Shown here: piece after piece, positions 1 to 12,565 of the stretch
How the letters are laid out: each line of letters begins with the position of its first letter
Numbering within the stretch: the first letter of the stretch is position 1
NCBI GenBank assembly: GCA_947650365.1
Contig: CANTAL010000104.1
Coordinates: forward strand, 186,001 to 250,000
Source: Chamaelirium japonicum
Taxonomy: Eukaryota > Streptophyta > Magnoliopsida > Liliales > Melanthiaceae
Length of the DNA: 64,000 bases
Direction: 5' to 3'
The notes under the pieces: model-generated
Databases searched by the model: none
What the model saw: the letters and a program-made list of their open reading frames with translations, nothing else
What the model was told of the DNA's origin: nothing
Made by a program: the position numbers and the translations under genes

Positions 1-372
1 CATTCGTAAGATCCATTCTAATTCATTCGTACAATCCATTCTTACTCATTCGTATGATCCATTATAATTCATTCGGACGAATGAATCCATTCTAATTTAT
101 TCGTACGATCCATTCTAATTCATTCGTACGATCCATTCTAATTCATTCGTACGATCCATTCTAATTCATTCGTACGATCTATTCTAATTCATTCATACGA
201 TCTATTCTAATTCATTCATACAATCCATTCTAATTCTTTCACACAATCCATTCTAATTCATTCGTACGATCCATTCTAATTCATTCGCACAATCCATTCT
301 ATTTCATTCGTACGATCTATTCTTACTCATTCGTATGATACATTCTAATTCATTCGCATGAATGTATCCATA
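1..372 (+). repeat. Plus satellite block 1 (left edge cut)
   Basis: Plus-oriented monomers, entering from outside the window. Ends with the CTATTT/CTTACT/GTATG variant cassette and a CGCATGAATGTATCC unit, then closes at a P3 junction (TCCATAATGGA, 367-377). Confidence 0.93.
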
Positions 373-782
373 ATGGATCATACGAATGAGTAAGAATAGA
401 TCGTACGAATGAAATAGAATGGATTGTGCGAATGAATTAGAATGGACCGTACGAATGAATTAGAATGGATACATTCGTGCGAATGAATTAGAATGGATCG
501 GACGAATGAATTAGAATGGATCGTACGAATGAATTAGAATGGATCGTACGAATGAATTAGAATGGATACATTCGTCCGAATGAATTAGAATGGATCATAC
601 GAATGAGTAAGAATGGATAGTACGAATGAAATAGAATAGATTGTACGAATGAATTAGAATGGATCCAACGAATGAACTAGAATGGATCGTGTGAATGAAT
701 TAGAATGGATTGTATGAATGAATTAGAATGGATCGTATGAATGAATTAGAATGGATCGTGCGAATGAATTCGAATGGATCGT
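373..782 (-). repeat. Minus satellite block 2
   Basis: Begins with the minus form of the same GAGTAAG/GAAATAG cassette that ends block 1, so the P3 junction sits in a local mirror. Ends at the 22-bp palindrome of M4. Confidence 0.93.
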
Positions 783-793
783 ACGATCCATTC
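772..793. repeat. 22-bp palindrome at M4 opening junction
   Basis: GAATGGATCGT and its reverse complement meet at 782/783. This is the opposite fusion to P4: the two monomers are joined by their GATCC sides. Confidence 0.93.
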
Positions 794-2018
794 AAATTCA
801 TTCGCACGATCCATTCAAATCCATTCTAATTCATTCGTACGATCCATTCAAATTCATTCGCACGATCCATTCTAATTCATTCGTACAATCCATTCTATTT
901 CATTCGTACGATCCATTCTTACTCATTCGTATGATCCATTCTAATTCATTCGCATGAATGTATCCATTCTAATCCATTCGTACGATCCATTCTAATCCAT
1001 TCGTACGATCCATTCTAATTCATTCGCATAAATGTAACCATTCTAATTCATTCATTTGATCCATTCTAATTCATTCGTACGATCCATTCTAATTCATTCG
1101 TCTGATCCATTCTAATTCATTCGCACGAATGTATCCATTCTAAACCATTCATACGATCCATTCTAATTTATTCGTACGATCCATTTTAATTCATTTGTAA
1201 GATCCATTCTAATTCATTCGTACGATCCATTCTAATTCATTCGTACGATCCATTCTAATTCATTCATAAGATCCATTCTAATTCATTCGTACGATCCATT
1301 CTAATTCATTCGTACGTTCCATTCTAATTAATTAGCACGATCCATGCTAATTCATTCGTTCGATCAATTCTAATTCATTAGCACGATCCATTCTAATTCA
1401 TTCATACGATCCATTCTAATTTATTCGCACGATCCATTCTAATTCATTCATAGGATCCATTCTAATTCATTCATACGATCTATTCTAATTCTTTCGCACG
1501 AATGTATCCATTCTAATTCATTCGCACGAATGTATCCATTCTAATTCATTCGTACGATCTATTCTAATTCATTCATACGATCCATTCGAATTCATTCGCA
1601 CGATCCATTCTAATTCATTCATATGATCCATTCTAATTCATTCATACAATCCATTCTAATTCTTTCACACGATCCATTCTAATTCATTCGTACGATCCAT
1701 TCTAATTCATTCGTACAATCCATTCTATTTCATTCGTATGATCCATTCTTACTCATTCGTATGATCCATTCTAATTCATTCGTATGATCCATTCTAATTC
1801 ATTCGTACGATCCATTCTAATTCATTCGTACGATCCATTCTAATTCATTCGCACGAATGTATCCATTCTAGTTCATTCGTACGATCCATTCTAATTCATT
1901 TGTACGATCTATTCTAATTCATTCGCACGATCCATTCTAATTCGTTCATACGATCCATTGTAATTCATTCGTACGATCCATTCTAACTCATTCGTACAAT
2001 CTATTCTAATTCATTCGT
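783..2018 (+). repeat. Plus satellite block 3
   Basis: Opens at M4 with CAAATTC-type units whose TAA has mutated; these allow the chance open frame at 751-957. Contains TAATCCATTCG units near 970-1010, the AGCACG/CCATGC/GTTCG cassette near 1330-1390, and several 28-bp units. Closes at P2 (CGTATGAATGGATAC). Confidence 0.93.
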
Positions 2019-2450
2019 ATGAATGGATACATTCGTGTGAATGAATTAGAATGGATCGTACGAATGAGTAAGAATGGATCGTACGAATGAAATAGAATGG
2101 ATTGCACGAATGAATTAGAATGGATCGTACGAATGAATTAGAATGAATCGTGTGAAAGAATTAGAATGGATTGTATGAATGAATTAGAATGGATCGTACG
2201 AAGGAATTAGAATGGATCGTACGAAGGAATTAGAATGGATCGTACGAATGAATTAGAATAGATCGTACGAATGAATTAGAATGGATCATACGAATGAATT
2301 AGAATGGATCGTGTGAAAGAATTAGAATGGATCGTACGAATGAATTAGAATGGATCGTGCGAATGAATTAGAATGGATCGTACGAATGAATTAGAATGGA
2401 TTGTGCTAATGAATTAGAATTGATCGAACGAATGAATTAGCATGGATCGT
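2019..2450 (-). repeat. Minus satellite block 4
   Basis: Starts with the P2 signature GATACATTCGTGTGAATG and the GAGTAAG/GAAATAG cassette; has GAAGGAATTAG units near 2212-2230; ends in the minus form of the AGCACG cassette at a single junction (GGATCGTGCATTCG). Confidence 0.9.
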
Positions 2451-2767
2451 GCATTCGTACGATCCATTCTAATTCATTCATACGATCCATTCTAATTCAT
2501 TCGTACGATCCATTCTAATACATTCGTACGATTCATGCTAATTCATTCGCATGATCCATTCTAATTCATTCGTACGATCCATTCTTATTCATTCATACGA
2601 TTCATTCTAATTCATTCGCACAATCCATTCTAATTCATTCGTACGATCCATTCTTACTCATTCGTATGATCCATTCTAATTCATTCGCACGAATGTATCC
2701 ATTCTAATTCATTCATACAATCCATTCTAATTCATTCCGTACGATCCATTCTAATTCATTCGTACGA
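2451..2767 (+). repeat. Plus satellite block 5
   Basis: Includes the CTAATACATTCGTACG and ATTCATGC variants also seen after M6 at 16.6 and 61.9 kb. Closes at the centre of a perfect 60-bp palindrome (P5). Confidence 0.92.
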
Positions 2768-2797
2768 TCGTACGAATGAATTAGAATGGATCGTACG
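2738..2797. repeat. Perfect 60-bp palindrome (P5 junction)
   Basis: Both 30-base halves are exact reverse complements around 2767/2768, with core CGTACGATCGTACG. It joins plus block 5 to minus block 6 with no spacer, so it could extrude as a cruciform; outside it the arms continue as imperfect inverted monomers. A near-perfect relative spans about 50,049-50,108 with a few mismatches. Confidence 0.95.
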
Positions 2798-3195
2798 AAT
2801 GAATTAGAATAGATTGTGCGAATGAATTAGAATGGATCGTACGAATGAATTAGAATGGATCGTACGAATGAATTAGAATGGATCATACGAATGAGTAAGA
2901 ATGGATCGTACGAATGAATTAGAATGGATCGCAAGAATGAATTAGAATGGATCGTACGAATAAATTAGAATGGATACATTCGTCCGAAAAAATAAGAATG
3001 GATCATACGAATGAGTAAGAATGGATCGTACTAATGAAATAGAATAGATTGTACGAATGAATTAGAATGGATCCTACAAATGAATTAGAATGGATCGTGT
3101 GAAAGAATTAGAATGGATTGTATGAATGAATTAGAATGGAACGTATGAATGAATTAGAATGGATCGTGCGAATGAATTCGAATGGATCGTACGAA
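2768..3195 (-). repeat. Minus satellite block 6
   Basis: Right arm of the 60-bp palindrome opens it. Contains a CGTCCGAAAAAATAAG unit near 2970-2995. Ends at M1 (GAATTC core at 3193-3198). Confidence 0.92.
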
Positions 3196-4689
3196 TTCAT
3201 TCTAATTCATTCATACAATCCATTCTAATTCTTTCACACGATCCATTCTAATTCATTCGTACGTTCCATTCTAATTCATTAGCACGATCCATGCTAATTC
3301 ATTTGTTCGATCAATTCTAATTTATTAGGATGATCCATTCTAATTCATTCATACGATCCATTCTAATTCATTCGTACGATCCATTCTAATATATTCGCAC
3401 GATCCATTCTAATTCATTCATAGGATCTATTCTAATTCATTCATACAATCTATTCTAATTCTTTCGCACGAATGTATCCATTCTAATTCATTCGTACGAT
3501 CCATTCTAATTCATTCGTACGATCCATTCTAATTCATTCATACGATCTATTCTAATTCATTCATACAATCCATTCTAATTCTTTCACACGATCCATTCTA
3601 ATTCATTCGTACGATCCATTCTAATTCATTCGCACAATCTATTCTATTTCATTCTTACGATCCATTCTTACTCATTGGTACGATCCATTCTAATGCATTC
3701 GCACGAATGTATCCATTCTAATTCATTCGTACGAATCCATTCTAATTCATTCATACAATCTATTCTATTTTATTCGTACGATCCATTCTTACTCATTCGT
3801 ATGATCCATTCTAATTCATTCGGACGAATGTATCCATTCTAATTTATTCGTACGATCCATTCTAATTCATTCGTATGATCCATTCTAATTCATTCGTACG
3901 ATCCATTCTAATTCATTCGTCCGATCCATTCTAATTCATTCGCACGAATGTATCCATTCTAATTCATTCGTACGATCCATTCTAATTCATTCGTACGATC
4001 CATTCTAATTCATTCGTAAGATCCATTCTAATTCATTCGTACGATCCATTCTAATTCACTCATACGATCCATTCTAATATATTTATATGATCCATTCTAA
4101 TTCATTTGCACGAATATATCCATTCTAATTCATTCGAACGATCTATTCTAATTCATTCGTACGATCCATTCTAATTCATTCGTACGATCCATTCTAATTC
4201 ATTCGCACGATCCATTCTAATTCATTCATATGATCCATTCTAATTCATTCATACAATCAATTCTAATTCTTTCACACGATCCATTCTAATTCATTCGTAC
4301 GATCCATTCTAATTCATTCGTACAATCCATTCTATTTCATTCGTACGATCCATTCTTACTCATTCGTATGATCCATTCTAATTCATTCGTACGATCCATT
4401 CTAATTCATTCGTACGATCCATTCTAATTCATTCGCACGATCCATTCTAATTCATTCATATGATCCATTCTAATTCATTCATACAATCAATTCTAATTCT
4501 TTCACACGATCCATTCTATTTCATTCGTACGATCCATTCTAATTCATTCGTACGATCTATTCTAATTCATTCGCACGATCCATTCTAATTCATTCGTACG
4601 ATCCATTCTAATTCATTCATACGATCCGTTCTAATTCATTCGTACGATCCATTCTAATTCATTCGTACAATCTATTCTAATTCATTCGT
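3196..4689 (+). repeat. Plus satellite block 7
   Basis: Begins with the M1 signature CATACAATCC, CTTTCACACGATCC, then the AGCACG/CCATGC/GTTCG cassette near 3270-3330. Two copies of a run ending CATACAATCAATTC occur near 4245 and 4482, a local duplication of about 237 bp. Closes at P2. Confidence 0.92.
3750..3835 (+). repeat. CTATTT / CTTACT / GTATG variant cassette (example)
   Basis: Monomers in fixed order: ACAATC with CTATTT, CGTACGATCC with CTTACT, CGTATGATCC, then a 28-bp CGGACGAATGTATCC unit. It recurs dozens of times on both strands; in minus form it reads CATACGAATGAGTAAG then GAATGAAATAG. It flanks junction classes P1 and P3 and follows P2. Confidence 0.9.
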
Positions 4690-5459
4690 ACGAATGGATA
4701 CATTCGTGTGAATGAATTAGAATGGATCGTACGAATGAGTAAGAATGGATCGTACGAATGAAATAGAATGGATTGTATGAATGAATTAGAATGGATCGTG
4801 CGAATGAATTCGAATGGATCGCATGATCCATTCGAATAGAATGGATCGTATGAATGAATTATAATGGATCGGGCGAATGAATTAGAATGGATTGTAGGAA
4901 TGAATTAGAATGGATCATATAAATGAATTAGAATGGATCGTATGAATGAATTAGAATGGATCGTGCGAATGAATTAGAATGGATCGTGATAATGAATTAG
5001 AATGGATCGTACGAATGAATTAGAATGGATCGTACGAATGAATTAGAATGCATCGTACGAAAGAATTAGAATGGATATATTCGTGCGAATGAATTAAAAT
5101 GGATCGTACGAATGAATTAGACTGGATCATATGAATGAATTTGAATGGATACATTTGTGCGAATGAATCTAAATGGATTGTACGAATGAATTACAATAGA
5201 TCGTACGAATGAATTAGAATGGATCGTAAGAATGAATTAGAATGGATCCAGCGAATGAGTTAGAATGGATCATACGAATGAATTAGAATGGATTGTACGA
5301 ATGAATTAGAATGGATTGTGCAAATGAATTCGAATGGATCGTATGAATGAATAAGAATGGATCGTACGAATGAATTAGAATGGATCGTGCGAATGAATTA
5401 GCATGAATCGTACGAATGTATTAGAATGGATCGTACGAATGAATTAGAATGAATCGTAC
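4690..5459 (-). repeat. Minus satellite block 8
   Basis: Carries the GCAT palindrome island (4809-4836), the GAATCTAAATGG/ATTACAATAG pair near 5165-5195 and GGATCCAGCGAATGAG near 5246. Ends at M5 after CATGAATCGTACG and GTATTAG units. Confidence 0.92.
4809..4836 (-). repeat. GCAT palindrome island, copy 1
   Basis: Twelve-base arms TTCGAATGGATC and GATCCATTCGAA around GCAT, inside a minus block. About half a monomer flips to plus and back, followed by TAGAATGG. Confidence 0.94.
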
Positions 5460-6233
5460 GATCCATTCGAATTCATTCGTACGATCCATTCTAATTCATT
5501 CGCACGAATGTATCCATTCTAGTTCATTCGTACGATCCATTCTAGTTCATTCGTACGATTTTGCACGATCCATTCTAATTCATTCGTATGATCCACTCTA
5601 ATTAATTCGTATGATCCATTCTAATTCATTCGTACGATCCATTCTAATTCATTCATACAATCCATTCTAATTCATTCGCACGAATGTATCCATTCTAATT
5701 AATTCGTACGATCCATTCTAATTCATTCGTATGATCCATTCTTATTCATTCGCACGATCAAGTCTAATGGATTCGCACGATCCATTCTAATTCATTCGTA
5801 CGATCCATTCTAATTCATTAATATGATCCATTCTAATTCATTCGCACGATCAATTCTAATTCATTCGTATGATCCATTCTTATTCATTCGTACGATCCAT
5901 TCTAATTAATTCGCACGATCCATTCTAATTCATTCTTACAATCTATTCTATTTCATTCGTACGATCCATTCTTACTCATTCGTATGATCCATTCTAATTC
6001 ATTCGGACGAATGTATCCATTCTAATTTATTCGTACGATCCATTCTAATTCATTCGTACGATCCATTCTAATTCATTCGAACGATCCATTCTAATTCATT
6101 CGTCCGATCCATTCTAATTCATTCGCACGAATGTATCCATTCTAATTCATTCGTACAGTCCATTCTAATTCATTCGCACAATCCATTCTATTTCATTCGT
6201 ACGATCCATTCTTACTCATTCGTATGATCCATT
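5460..6233 (+). repeat. Plus satellite block 9
   Basis: Opens at M5. A shortened unit (CGATTTTGCACGATCC) lies near 5556-5571. From about 5570 it matches 10,565 onward. Holds the rare AGTCTAATGGATTCG unit at 5761. Closes at P3 (TCCATTATGGA). Confidence 0.92.
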
Positions 6234-7135
6234 ATGGATAAATTCGTGCGAATGAATTAGAATGGATCATACGAATGAGTAAGAATGGATCGTACGAATG
6301 AAATAGAATGGATTGTGCGAATGAATTAGAATGGATCGTACGAATGAATTAGAATGGATCGTGTGAAAGAATTAGAATGGATTGTATGAATGATTTAGAA
6401 TAGATCGTATGAATGAATTAGAATGGATCGTACGAATGAATTAGAATGGATCGTACGAATGAACTAGAATGGATACATTCGTGCGAATGAATTAGAATGG
6501 ATCGTACGAATGAATTAGAATGGATCGTACGAATGAATTAGAATGGATCTTACGAATGAATTAGAATGGATCGTACGAATGCACGATCCATGCTAATTCA
6601 TTCGTTCAATCAATTCTAATTCATTAGCACGATCCATTCTAATTCATTCGTATGATCCATTCTAATTCATTCGCACGATCCATTCTAATTCATTCGTACG
6701 ATCCATTCTAATTCTTTCACACGATCCATTCTAATTCATTCGTACGATCCATTCTAACTCATTCGTACGATCTATTCTAATTCATTCGTACGATCCATTC
6801 TAATTTCATTCGTACGATCCATTCTAATTCATTCGCTCGAATGTATCCATTCTAATCCATTCGTACGATCCATTCTAATCCATTCGTACGATCCATTCTA
6901 ATCCATTCGTACGATCCATTCTAATTCATTCGCATGAATGTAACCATTCTAATTCATTCATTTGATCCATTCTAATTCATTCGTCCGATCCATTCTAATT
7001 CATTCGCACGAATGTATCCATTCTAATCCATTCGTAAGATCCATTCTAATTCATTCGTACGATCCATTCTAATTCATTCGTACGATCCATTCTAATTCAT
7101 TAATATGATCCATTCTAATTCATTCGTACGATCCA
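5570..7135. repeat. 1.6-kb higher-order segment, copy 1
   Basis: Collinear with 10,565-12,165: CATACAATCC, the rare AGTCTAATGGATTCG unit, P3, a 348-bp minus block, M7, the extra-T unit, three TAATCC units, CATGAATGTAACC. Offset 4,991 at the rare unit and about 5,019 at P3, so small unit-length changes separate the copies. Confidence 0.85.
6234..6581 (-). repeat. Minus satellite block 10
   Basis: A 348-bp minus block between P3 and M7; block 18 has the same length, content and bounding junctions, so both are copies of one event. Confidence 0.93.
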
Positions 7136-7145
7136 TTCTAATTCA
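6582..7145 (+). repeat. Plus satellite block 11
   Basis: Begins CACGATCCATGC (M7), contains a unit with an extra T (CTAATTTCATTCG, near 6801), three TAATCCATTCG units and CATGAATGTAACC near 6934. Closes at P8 (ATTCAGGATCG). Confidence 0.92.
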
Positions 7146-7970
7146 GGATCGTTCGAATGATTTAGAATGGATACATTCGTGCGAATGAATTAGAATTGAT
7201 CGTACGAATGAATTAGAATGGATCGTGCGAATGAATTAGAATGGATCGTACGAATGAATTAGAATGGATCGTACGAATGAACTAGAATGGATATATTCGT
7301 GCGAATGAATTAGAATGGATCGTACGAATGAATTAGAATGGATCGTACGAATGAATTAGAATGGATCTTACGAATGAATTAGAATGGATCGTACGAATGA
7401 ATTAGAATGGATCGTACGAATGAAATAGAATGGATACATTCGTGCGAATGAATTAGAATGGATCGGATGAATGAATTAGAATGGATCGTACGAATGAATT
7501 AGAATGGATCAAATGAATGAATTAGAATGGTTGCATTCATGCGAATGAATTAGAATGGATCGTACGAATAGATTAGAATGGATCGTACGAATGGATTAGA
7601 ATGGATACATTCGAGCGAATGAATTAGAATGGATCGTACGAATGAAATTAGAATGGATCGTAGGAATGATTTAGAATAGATCGTACGAATGAATTAGAAT
7701 GGATCGTACGAATGAATTAGAATGGATCGTACGAATTAATTAGAATGGATACATTCGTCCGAATGAATTAGAATGGATCATACGAATGAGTAAGACTGGA
7801 TCGTACGAATGAAATAGAATAGATTGTACGAATGAATTAGAATGGACCCTACGAATGAATTAGAATGGATCGTGTGAAAGAATTAGAATGGATTGTATGA
7901 ATGAATTAGAATGGATCGTATGAATGAATTAGAATGGATCGTGCGAATGAATTCGAATGGATCGTACGAA
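7146..7970 (-). repeat. Minus satellite block 12
   Basis: Starts with GTTCGAATGATTTAG, then a GAATTGATCG unit as in block 22. GATTAGAATGG (minus form of TAATCC) and GGTTGCATTCATGCG occur near 7530-7610. Ends at M1. Confidence 0.92.
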
Positions 7971-8375
7971 TTTATTCTAATTCATTCATACAATCCATTC
8001 TAATTCTTTCACACGATCCATTCTAATTCATTCGTACGTTCTATTCTAATTCATTAGCATGATCCATGCTAATTCATTCGTTCGATCAATTCTAATTCAT
8101 TAGCACGATCTATTCTAATTCATTCGTACGATCCATTCTAATTCCTTCGTACGATCCATTCTAATTCATTCGTACGATCTATTCTAATTCATTCGTACGA
8201 TCCATTCTAATTCATTCGTACGATCCATTCTAATTCCTTCGTACGATCCATTCCAATTCATTCGTACGATCCATTCTAATTCATTCGTGCAATCCATTCT
8301 ATTTCATTCGTACGATCCATTCTTACTCATTCGTACGATCCATTCTAATTCATTCACACGAATGTATCTATTCGT
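7971..8375 (+). repeat. Plus satellite block 13
   Basis: M1 start slightly altered (GAATTT instead of GAATTC). Carries the AGCATG/CCATGC/GTTCG cassette and the GTGCAATCC/CTATTT/CTTACT run that always leads into P1, where it closes. Confidence 0.92.
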
Positions 8376-8824
8376 ACGAATGAATTAGAATAGATTGTAC
8401 GAATGAATTAGAATGAAAAGTACGAATGAATTAGAATGGATCGTACGAAGGAATTAGAATGGTTCGTACGAATGAATTAGAATGGATCGTACGAATGAAT
8501 TAGAATAGATCGTACGAATGAATTAGAATGGATCGTACGAAGGAATTAGAATGGATCGTACGAATGAATTAGAATGGATATTTTCGTGCAAATGAATTAG
8601 AATGGATCGTATGGATGTATTAGAATGGATTGTATGAGTGAATTAGAATGGATCGTACGAATGAATTAGAATGGATTGTATTAATGAATTAGAATGGATC
8701 GTACGAATGAATTAGAATGGATCATACGAATTAATTAGAATGGATCATACGAATGAATTAGAATGGATCGTACGAATGAATTAGAATGGATCGTACGAAT
8801 GAATTAGAATGGATACATTCGTGT
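8376..8824 (-). repeat. Minus satellite block 14
   Basis: Opens with the P1 signature AGAATAGATTGTACG, then GAAGGAATTAG units and the TTTTCGTGCAAATG/GTATTAG/GAGTGAATTAG cassette. Ends in a single junction (CATTCGTGTCGCATG). Confidence 0.91.
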
Positions 8825-9222
8825 CGCATGAATGTAACCATTCTAATTCATTCATTTGATCCATTCTAATTCATTCGTACGATCCATTCTAATTCATTCG
8901 TCCGATCCATTCTAATTCATTCGCACGAATGTATCCATTCTAATTCATTCGTACGATCCATTCTAATTCATTCGTACGATCCATTCTAATTCATTCGTAA
9001 GATCCATTCTAATTCATTCGTACGATCCATTCTAATTCATTCGTACGATCCATTCTAATTCATTCGCACGAATGTATCCATTCTAGTTCATTCGTACGAT
9101 CCATTCTAATTCATTCATACGATCCATTCTAATTCATTCGCACGATCCATTCTAATTTATTCGTACGATCAATTCTAATTCATTCGCATGAATGTATCCA
9201 TTCTAATTCATTCGTACGATCC
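8825..9222 (+). repeat. Plus satellite block 15
   Basis: Starts CGCATGAATGTAACC then CATTTGATCC, a two-unit marker also near 1030, 6940, 9660 and 11950. Closes at P7, GATCC joined directly to TGAATTAG. Confidence 0.91.
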
Positions 9223-9389
9223 TGAATTAGAATGGATCGTACGAATGAATTAGAATGGATACCTTTGTGCATATGAATTAGAATGGATCGTACGAATGAA
9301 TTAGAATGGATCATATTAATGAATTAGAATGGATCGTATGAATGAATTAGAATGGATACATTCGTGCGAATGAATTAGAATTGATCGTG
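9223..9389 (-). repeat. Minus satellite block 16
   Basis: Short block bearing the GATACCTTTGTGCATATG marker near 9259. Ends in a single junction containing GTGCAC. Confidence 0.9.
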
Positions 9390-11252
9390 CACGAATGTAT
9401 CCATTCTAATTCATTCGTACGATCCATTCTAATTCATTAATATGATCGATTCTAATTCATTCGTACGATCCATTCTAATTCATATGCACAAAGGTATCCA
9501 TTCTAATCCATTCGTAGGATCCATTCTAATCCATTCGTACGATCCATTCTAATTCATTCGTACGATCCATTCTAATTCATTCGCTCGAATGTATCCATTC
9601 TAATCCATTCGTACGATCCATTCTAATCCATTCGTACGATCCATTCTAATTCATTCGCATGAATATAACCATTCTAATTCATTCATTTGATCCATTCTAA
9701 TTCATTCGTACGATCCATTCTAATTCATTCGTCCGATCCATTCTAATTCATTCGCACGAATGTATCCATTCAAATTCATTCGTACGATCCATTCTAATTC
9801 ATTCGTACGATCCATTCTAATTCATTCGTACGATCCATTCTAATTCATTCGTACGATCTATTTAATTCATTCGTACGATCCATTCTAATTCATTCGCACG
9901 AATGTATCCGTTCTAGTTCATTCGTACGATCCATTCTAATTCATTCGTACGATCCATTCTAATTCATTCATACAATGCATTCTAATTCTTTCACACGATC
10001 CATTCTAATTCATTCGTACGATCCATTCTAATTCATTCGTACAATCCATTCTATTTCATTTGTACGATCCATTCTTACTCATTCGTATGATCCATTCTAA
10101 TTCATTCATACGATCCATTCTAATTCATTTGTACGATCAATTCTAATTCATTCGCACGAATGTATCCATTCTAATTCATTCATACGATCCATTCTAATTC
10201 ATTCGTACGATCCATTCTAATTCATTCGTACGATCCATTCTAATTCATTCGTCCGATCCATTCTAATTCATTCGCACGAATGTATCCATTCTAATTCATT
10301 CGTACGATCCATTCTAATTCATTCATACGTCTAATTCATTCGTACGGTCCATTCTAATTCATTCGCACAATCCATTCTATTTCATTCGTATGATCCATTC
10401 TAATTCATTCGTATGATCCATTCTAATTCATTCGTCCGATCCATTCTAATTCATTCGCACGAATGTATCCATTCTAATTCATTCGTACGATCCATTCTAA
10501 TTCATTCGTACGATCCATTCTAATTCATTAGTAAGATCCATTCTAATTCATTCGTACGATCCATTCTAATTCATTCTCGCGATCCATTCTAAAACATTCG
10601 TATGATCCATTCTAATTCATTCGTACGATCCATTCTAATTCATTCATACAATCCATTCTAATTCATTCGCACAAATGTATCCATTCTAATTAATTCATAG
10701 GATCCATTCTAATTCATTCGTATGATCCATTCTTATTCATTCGCACGATCCAGTCTAATGGATTCGCACGATCCATTCTAATTCATTCGCACGAATGTAT
10801 CCATTCTAATTCATTCATACGATCCATTCTAATTCATTAATTTGATCCATTCTAATTCATTCGCACGATCCATTCTAATTCATTCGTACGATCCATTCTA
10901 ATTCATTCGTACGATCCATTCTAATTCATTCGTACGATCCATTCTAATTCATTCGCACGATCCATTCTAATTCATTCGTACAATCTATTCTATTTCATTC
11001 GTACGATCCATTCTTACTCATTCGTATGATCCATTCTAATTCATTCGGACAAATGTATCCATTCTAATTTATTCGTACGATCCATTCTAATTCATTCGTA
11101 CGATCCATTCTAATTCATTCGTCCGATCCATTCTAATTCATTCGCACGAATGTATCCATTCTAATTCATTCGTACGGTACATTCTAATTCATTCGCACAA
11201 TCCATTCTATTTCATTCGTACGATCCATTCTTACTCATTCGTATGATCCATT
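9390..11252 (+). repeat. Plus satellite block 17
   Basis: Longest plus block. Contains the CATATGCACAAAGGTATCC marker near 9482, two clipped units (CATACGTCTAATTC near 10,325; CGATCTATTTAATTC near 9856) and, from about 10,565, the second copy of the 5.57-kb segment. Closes at P3. Confidence 0.92.
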
Positions 11253-12165
11253 ATGGATACATTCGTGCGAATGAATTAGAATGGATCATACGAATGAGTA
11301 AGAATGGATCGTACGAATGAAATAGAATGGATTGTGCGAATGAATTAGAATGGATCGTACGAATGAATTAGAATGGATCGTGTGAAAGAATTAGAATGGA
11401 TTGTATGAATAAATTAGAATAGATCGTATGAATGAATTAGAATGGATCGTACGAATGAATTAGAATGGATCGTACGAATGAACTAGAATGGATACATTCG
11501 TGCGAATGAATTAGAATGGATCGTACGAATGAATTAGAATGTATCGTACGAATGAATTAGAATGGATCTTACGAATGAATTAGAATGGATCGTACGAATC
11601 CACGATCCATGCTAATTCATTCGTTCGATCAATTCTAATTCATTAGCACGATCCATTCTAATTCATTCGTACAATCCATTCTAATTCATTCGCACGATCC
11701 ATTCTAATTCATTCGTACGATCCATTCTAATTCTTTCACACGATCCATTCTAATTCATTCGTACGATCCATTCTAATTCATTCGTACGATCTATTCTAAT
11801 TCATTCGTACGATCTATTCTAATTTCATTCGTACGATCCATTCTAATTCATTCGCTCGAATGTATCCATTCTAATCCATTCGTACGATCCATTCTAATCC
11901 ATTCGTACGATCCATTCTAATCCATTCGTACGATCCATTCTAATTCATTCGCATGAATGTAACCATTCTAATTCATTCATTTGATCCATTCTAATTCATT
12001 CATACGATCCATTCTAATTCATTTGTACGATCCATTCTAATTCATTCGCACGAATGTATCCATTCTAATCCATTCGTAAGATCCATTCTAATTCATTCGT
12101 ACGATCCATTCTAATTCATTCGTACGATCCATTCTAATTCATTAATATGATCCATTCTAATTCAT
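10565..12165. repeat. 1.6-kb higher-order segment, copy 2
   Basis: Second copy of the 5.57-7.14 kb segment; flanks differ on both sides, so it is a spaced rather than tandem duplication. Confidence 0.85.
11253..11600 (-). repeat. Minus satellite block 18
   Basis: Duplicate of block 10 at an offset near 5,020 bp; its M7 end reads GAATCCACGATCC where block 10 reads GAATGCACGATCC. Confidence 0.93.
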
Positions 12166-12565
12166 TCGTACGATCCATTCTAATTCATTCATTTGATCCA
12201 TTCTAATTCATTCGTACGATCCATTCTAATTCATTCGTACAGTCCATTCTATTTCATTCGTACGATCCATTCTTACTCATTCGTATGATCCATTCTAATT
12301 CATTCGTATGATCCATTCTAATTCATTCGTACGATCTATTCTAATTCATTCGTACGATCCATTCTAATTCATTCGTACGATCCATTCTAATTCATTCGCA
12401 CGAATGTATCCATTCTAGTTCATTCGTACGATCCATTCTAATTCATTCGCACGATCCATTCTAATTCATTCGTACGATCCATTCTAATTCATTCATACGA
12501 TCCATTCTAATTCATTCGTATGATCCATTCTAATTCATTCGTACAATCTATTCTAATTCATTCGT
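11601..12565 (+). repeat. Plus satellite block 19
   Basis: Repeats block 11 for about 565 bp, including the extra-T unit near 11,822, then continues past the point where block 11 ends at P8. Closes at P2. Confidence 0.92.

Noticed and set aside
751-957. Open reading frame of 68 codons with repeated IHSYDPF-like peptides
   Set aside because: It is satellite sequence read across monomers whose TAA has mutated (CAAATTC, CTATTT, CTTACT). Because 23 is not a multiple of 3, each frame meets the TAA about every 69 bp unless changed. No start context, no domain, and it crosses an inversion junction.
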